This document shows, in pieces, positions 60,378 to 64,000 of a DNA stretch of 64,000 nt. Origin of the DNA: Siphonodentalium dalli. Its lineage: Eukaryota; Mollusca; Scaphopoda; Gadilida; Siphonodentaliidae. Numbering within the stretch: position 1 is the first letter of the stretch; the number at the start of each line of letters is the position of its first letter. The notes beneath the pieces are model-generated. The model saw nothing but the letters and a program-made list of their open reading frames with translations, made no database searches and had not been told where the DNA came from. The stretch spans positions 684,001 to 748,000 of the forward strand of contig CP136067.1 of NCBI GenBank assembly GCA_032622095.1, written 5' to 3'. Position numbers and translations under genes: made by a program.

Positions 60378-60690
60378 CTGAAATAAGAAGTAAAACACAT
60401 AAATATATAGATATAATACGTATCATGTGTTATACATTTATTACACGCTTGTTCCTAGAAGTACAGTGTTATTGCCGTTCCATATTCACAAATCCGTATG
60501 CAACGTACGTTCCATACACATCTCGTTGACGTAAAATGACGTACATGACGTTCGCCTCAACCACGAAACTGGAACTATTTAAATAAAAGAATCATCACAC
60601 ATGATAAACACGCCCTGTATGAGCCCAAATAAACCTTCTAATCCTGTATTTTTAATGCACGGATTCTAGGATGCGAAGCGTGTAATAAAC

Positions 60691-60825
60691 ACAGAACGAC
60701 ACGATGTGTAAATGTGCTGTCGCGGAAGGATAGAACTCGAGGCGCAAGCGCCTCTCGTTCTATCCTTACGCGACAGCACTCGTGCCGTATTGACAAACCC
60801 ATTTACACATCGTGTCGTTCTGTGT
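60691..60825. repeat. Foldback element
   Basis: 'acagaacgacacgatgtg' pairs with 'cacatcgtgtcgttctgt', and an inner arm 'ggatagaactcgaggcgc' with 'gcgcctctcgttctatcc'. Outer 'tttattacacgctt' (60438) and 'aagcgtgtaataaa' (60677) are a second inverted pair. Confidence 0.82.
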
Positions 60826-62505
60826 ATGTAGGGATCTTTGTAACGGGATGAACATCATTATTGTATGCTTGTGTCGGTTATGTTATTCATATCTAAAACT
60901 TGAGTGGAAATAATTAAATAATTAACATTTGATTGTCACTACATTTCCATAGCTGAATAATCCTATGATACTTGATTTGCATCTTACGGCATATATTACA
61001 AATAGTGATATATGTACCACATATATGTACCACATAGCTGCACAGACCTATTTTCGAACATCATATTTGAATACACTCGTATCTTGTGTTCCGCATTGGC
61101 ACTTCCTCGTCACCTGCGTTGTCAAATAATCGTTGCACCACCTTCACGTTATGCTCAATAAAATGCTTATTTGTGGGACATTTGCACTGAAATTTTGTGG
61201 AAATGCTTGGGAGATGTTTGGCTTCGAATCGGCTCAATCGCACCCACCGATATGTGTATATTTTTGAAAAAAATGATGGATGTTTTGTCAACAATGCCGG
61301 TATTTTGGCCAAGGGTATCCAGTTGTGGCACCACTACAGCAGCGTGTATCGTTTGCTCAGACATTTAACCACTGCCAGCACCCTTCACAATAACCAGTTC
61401 ACTGGGTTAAATCAATGATAGGTGATAAGTACCATTCCATTGTCCTAACAAACGGACTTTGGCGACGAAAACTTAATTTCACCGCCACGGACAACACAAA
61501 TTTTACTTGTTGCCGTGTTGGCCATCCTTGTTTTCCCGGGATATCCTTGTTTTCCCGGGATCGGTTCCTCCGTGTGAATATGCGATAAAAAAATAATAGC
61601 GCTGAAAAAAAAAAACCTCAGTTTATACATCCTGGTGTGTGGTGTTTGCCTATCTATGGGCGCAGGGAAAGCGTGGACACAAGTTTTGATGCACATGGTC
61701 AGTAGGGCATATTGAGGTGTGCATATGGTCCAAATTTGGATGCCCTGCTCCTCATAATTTCCGAGATAGTAAAATGACATTTTTCCAGATAAAGGGAGAT
61801 AACTGCAGGAGGAAAGCGAGGACAATATTCGTTATATGATGATTAGTTAGAACTCGTTAGCCCTAACATACGTACCAACATTTAGTTTGCTACTCCTCAT
61901 ACTTTCAGAGATTACGGAGTTGAAAAATGGTTAAGTATAATAATAACAAAAATAATATTTTTTTTCTTTTTTTCTGCCATTAAATGTTGGGCCGAAATCG
62001 TGATATCTTCATTTTGAGTATCCATTAGATGCTTACATTCCCTGAAGATTTCGCATTCCTACTGCTGTTAGTTTCTGAGTATTTCCAAATAAACGGAAAA
62101 CTGCCTCAATAGAAAAACAATATACTTCCTTGGTTACACCATGGAAGTATAATTAGCTATAGGTTATCGGCTGCTATAAGTAGAAAGCTGCCTGTATCAT
62201 AAGTAACAAAAGTCAGCCAATAAGTGGAAAACACAGCCAATAAGTTGGCCAGTAAGTAGAAAGGTGGCCAATAAGTCAACGGAAATGTAAATGATGTCAT
62301 ACGTATTTAGCTGATCGGCGAAGAATATTGGGTCAACGGAAGATAGATTACAGTTGCTTACGGATCAAATGCAGACTGTCACTGTTTTTAGGAGTAAATA
62401 TATGTGTCTGTATCAACATCATTTGTGGAAACAGACAGTACTATAAAATCCCTGCAAGTTCTTCACAAAGTCCACAAGAATAAAAATTATTGGAATATTT
62501 GTTAA

Positions 62506-62898
62506 CCCTTTACCCAACAGAAGGGCCCTGTGCCAATGCATTCTCTTATATATGCGAGTCGACCATAGGTCGCCTCGCATATATAAGAGAATGCATTGGC
62601 TTAACACATTAAAAATTATAAAATTGTTAAAGAATGTAAGAAAAAATGGTAAAAAGTGTTAAAAAAAAGATTTTTTTTAGGCCAATGCATTCTCTTATAT
62701 ATGCGAGGCGACCTATGGTCGACTCGCATATATAAGAGAATGCATTGGCACAGGGCATAACTATAACCATCATAATGTGGTCAATGAGCCGGTTCCAATG
62801 ATATCCATATTTGTATGGTTTTATTGAGACAGACCGAAGATATTTTAGGCTGTTGAAGCTTTATTTGGCCAGTTTTGGCCGGTTTGTTGGGTAAAGGG
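62506..62898. mobile_element. TTAA-flanked piggyBac-like MITE, copy 3
   Basis: 393 bases, same ends as the copies at 23185 and 23781, flanked by TTAA (62502-62505 and 62899-62902), with two 'ccaatgcattctcttata' palindromes. Confidence 0.88.
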
Positions 62899-63079
62899 TT
62901 AATTTAATAAAGCACATAATGATATATATCTATGTTAACATATTCATCCCGTGCCATTGGGAACCTCAATTATGCAATGTGTTGTCTGCCAATTTGGGGA
63001 TATAGAGAAACTAAACTAAAAAAGAAATAGAAATTTGATAATAAAGAAAGTTTCCAGAGAAGATGAGCCGGCCTAAGCA

Positions 63080-63168
63080 GAATGAGGTCCCCAGAGGGTT
63101 AATTTAGTGATGCTAGCCTGCTATGCGGGATAGAGTCACTAAATTCAACCTCTGGGGACCTCATTCTG
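63080..63168. repeat. Hairpin element (gaggtccccagagg family)
   Basis: Arms 'gaggtccccagagggtta' and 'aacctctggggacctc' around 'gctatgcgggata'. Confidence 0.8.
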
Positions 63169-63228
63169 CAAATGACAGACACGCTTGATACTGAGTACTT
63201 AGATAGATTCAAAATCTGTTAAAAATTT

Positions 63229-63450
63229 TGATTTTCATTGTCGAAGGCTAATTGGGGTGTTATAAATGTTGATTTTCATTGTCGAAGGCTAATTGGGGTG
63301 TTATAAATGTTGATTTTCATTGGTCGAAGGCTAATTGGGGTGTTATAAATGTTGATTTTCATTGGTCGAGGGCTAATCGGGGTGTTATAAATGTTGATTT
63401 TCATTGTCAAAGGCTAATTGGGGTGTTATAAATGTTGATTTTCATTTCAG
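63229..63450 (+). repeat. 41-42 bp array ending in the exon 17 acceptor
   Basis: Five units of 'ttgattttcattgtcgaagg' plus 'ctaattggggtgttataaatg'. The sixth begins identically and becomes 'ttgattttcatttcag', the acceptor itself. Confidence 0.93.
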
Positions 63451-63570
63451 ATATAATTGAATGTGATAACAATCCTTGCAGTCAGACATGCAACAATTAC
63501 AACGGAGGTTTCTCATGTTCGTGCCTCGCAGGATACCATAGCGATCCGAGGGATCAGACCTCATGTAATG
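63451..63570 (+). CDS. Exon 17: EGF module, last exon in the window
   Basis: Phase 1-1, 40 residues: DIIECDNNPCSQTCNNYNG, then GFSCSCLAGYHSDPRDQTSC and N. It is a six-Cys EGF with DxxEC and GGFSCSC, like exons 14 and 15. The acceptor 'ttttcatttcag' is the last, intact member of a 41-42 bp tandem array. The proposed donor 'gtctgt' is weak; if it is not used, translation would stop 17 codons later at about 63621. The phase-1 end directly after the last Cys matches the other EGF exons, which favours splicing and more modules downstream. Confidence 0.85.
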
Positions 63571-64000
63571 GTCTGTACCAGTGTTTTATTTATTATTTTA
63601 CCAATAATGGATGCAGTCAGTAATTAGATTTGTGATGAGGCCTAAGCTGAATGAGGTCCCCAGAGGGTGAATTTAGTAATGCGGGATAGCATCAATAAAT
63701 TCACCCTCTGGGGACCTCATTCTGCAAATGACTGGCACACTAAACTCGATCAGGCCTGATCTTTATTTGTTGTCGCTAATACAAAAAATATTGTTCAGGA
63801 AAAAATGAAAATATCTTGACAAAAAACATTGCAATATTTAAATGTTGAAATATAGAGAATACCTACAGTTTTTTGTTTGAAAACCGAAATATCTCATGAA
63901 ATATCTCATGAAAGAAATATTGAATTTTCCCAAGCGAAAACCCTGTACCAATGCATTCTCTTATATATGTGAGTCGACCACAGGTCGCCTCGCATATATA
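63571..64000 (+). other. Start of the intron after exon 17
   Basis: A hairpin (63650-63723) and, at the window end, one arm of a 'ccaatgcattctcttata' palindrome (from 63948). No further exon. Confidence 0.6.

Larger units (their letters stand above)
57672..63450 (+). other. Intron 16
   Basis: It contains a hAT-like MITE, a minus-strand exon-like ORF and its degraded duplicate, a foldback (60691-60825), a third TTAA MITE, a hairpin (63080-63168), and the array leading to exon 17. In 61030-62480 I see only short repeats such as 'agccaataagt' (62210-62275). Confidence 0.65.
1826..63570 (+). other. Mucin-4-like NIDO-AMOP-VWD-EGF gene, 17 exons, partial at both ends
   Basis: This is one split gene assembled from 17 exons. 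Every junction is AG/GT and every exon phase matches the next (1-1, 1-0, 0-0, 0-1, 1-0, 0-1, 1-1 four times, 1-2, 2-1, then 1-1 five times). The joined frame is 1279 residues with no stop: Thr-rich mucin region (about residues 1-285), NIDO (about 290-490), AMOP (about 515-650), VWD (about 660-850), linker with two Cys (850-930), cadherin/Ig-like (930-1000), EGF-like modules (1015-1279). In known families this order is that of MUC4, SUSD2-like proteins and invertebrate mucin-like matrix proteins, which are secreted or single-pass extracellular glycoproteins in mucus, adhesion or matrix. The first exon, signal peptide and C-terminal end are not in the window; the first exon here needs a phase-1 donor upstream and the last leaves in phase 1. 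I did not find a promoter. The assignment to MUC4-like rather than another NIDO/AMOP/VWD protein is by domain order only. Confidence 0.9.

Noticed and set aside
61061-61420. Overlapping 60-100 codon ORFs on both strands
   Set aside because: No motif, no coherent splice sites and no preference between strands; left as unresolved intronic sequence.
1-64000. tRNA, rRNA or other structural RNA genes
   Set aside because: No cloverleaf with A and B boxes or rRNA-like sequence was recognised by eye; the abundant hairpins are repeat elements.

Overview
This window is eukaryotic, from an invertebrate animal. It is AT-rich and intron-dense and has no bacterial-style gene packing. No open reading frame is longer than about 300 codons, and the longest lie in tandem repeats. 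The dispersed repeat families (CGTCCGTCCG-bearing elements, an 'agctcacctgag' family, 'catggccgccatcttgg' repeats) resemble those I associate with molluscan or other lophotrochozoan genomes. That placement is an inference and was not tested.

One plus-strand gene runs through almost the whole window and continues past both ends. I assembled 17 coding exons (1826 to 63570) from canonical AG/GT junctions, matching codon phase at every junction, and domain signatures. Together they give 3837 coding bases (1279 residues) with no internal stop. The domain order is a Thr-rich mucin tandem repeat (exon 1), NIDO (exons 2-4), AMOP (exons 5-6), von Willebrand factor D (exons 7-9) with a cysteine-containing tail (exon 10), a cadherin/Ig-like module (exon 11), and at least six EGF-like modules (exons 12-17). 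This is the mucin-4 / mucin-like / SUSD2-related architecture of large secreted or membrane-anchored extracellular glycoproteins. The first exon(s), any signal peptide, further EGFs and the C-terminus lie outside the window.

The introns are full of repeats. They hold several piggyBac-like TTAA-flanked MITEs, palindromic Tc1/mariner-like MITEs flanked by TA, a 1.7 kb hAT element with 8-bp target duplications and a leftover BED zinc-finger ORF, a second hAT-like element, many small hairpin elements, and long minisatellites with units from 22 to about 200 bp. One piggyBac-like element sits inside a mariner-like MITE. A possible unrelated minus-strand exon lies at 59867-60377.

The most unusual observation is that about 15 of the 17 exons have degraded tandem copies of their own edge, usually spanning the splice site, in the neighbouring intron. 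On the donor side the real donor is always the first copy. On the acceptor side the real acceptor is always the last copy. The decoys therefore always lie inside the intron. In exon 5 the duplicated donor is in frame with no stop and would add 56 residues to the AMOP domain. I am not aware of this pattern being described as a systematic feature of one gene. It suggests intron growth by tandem duplication seeded at exon borders.
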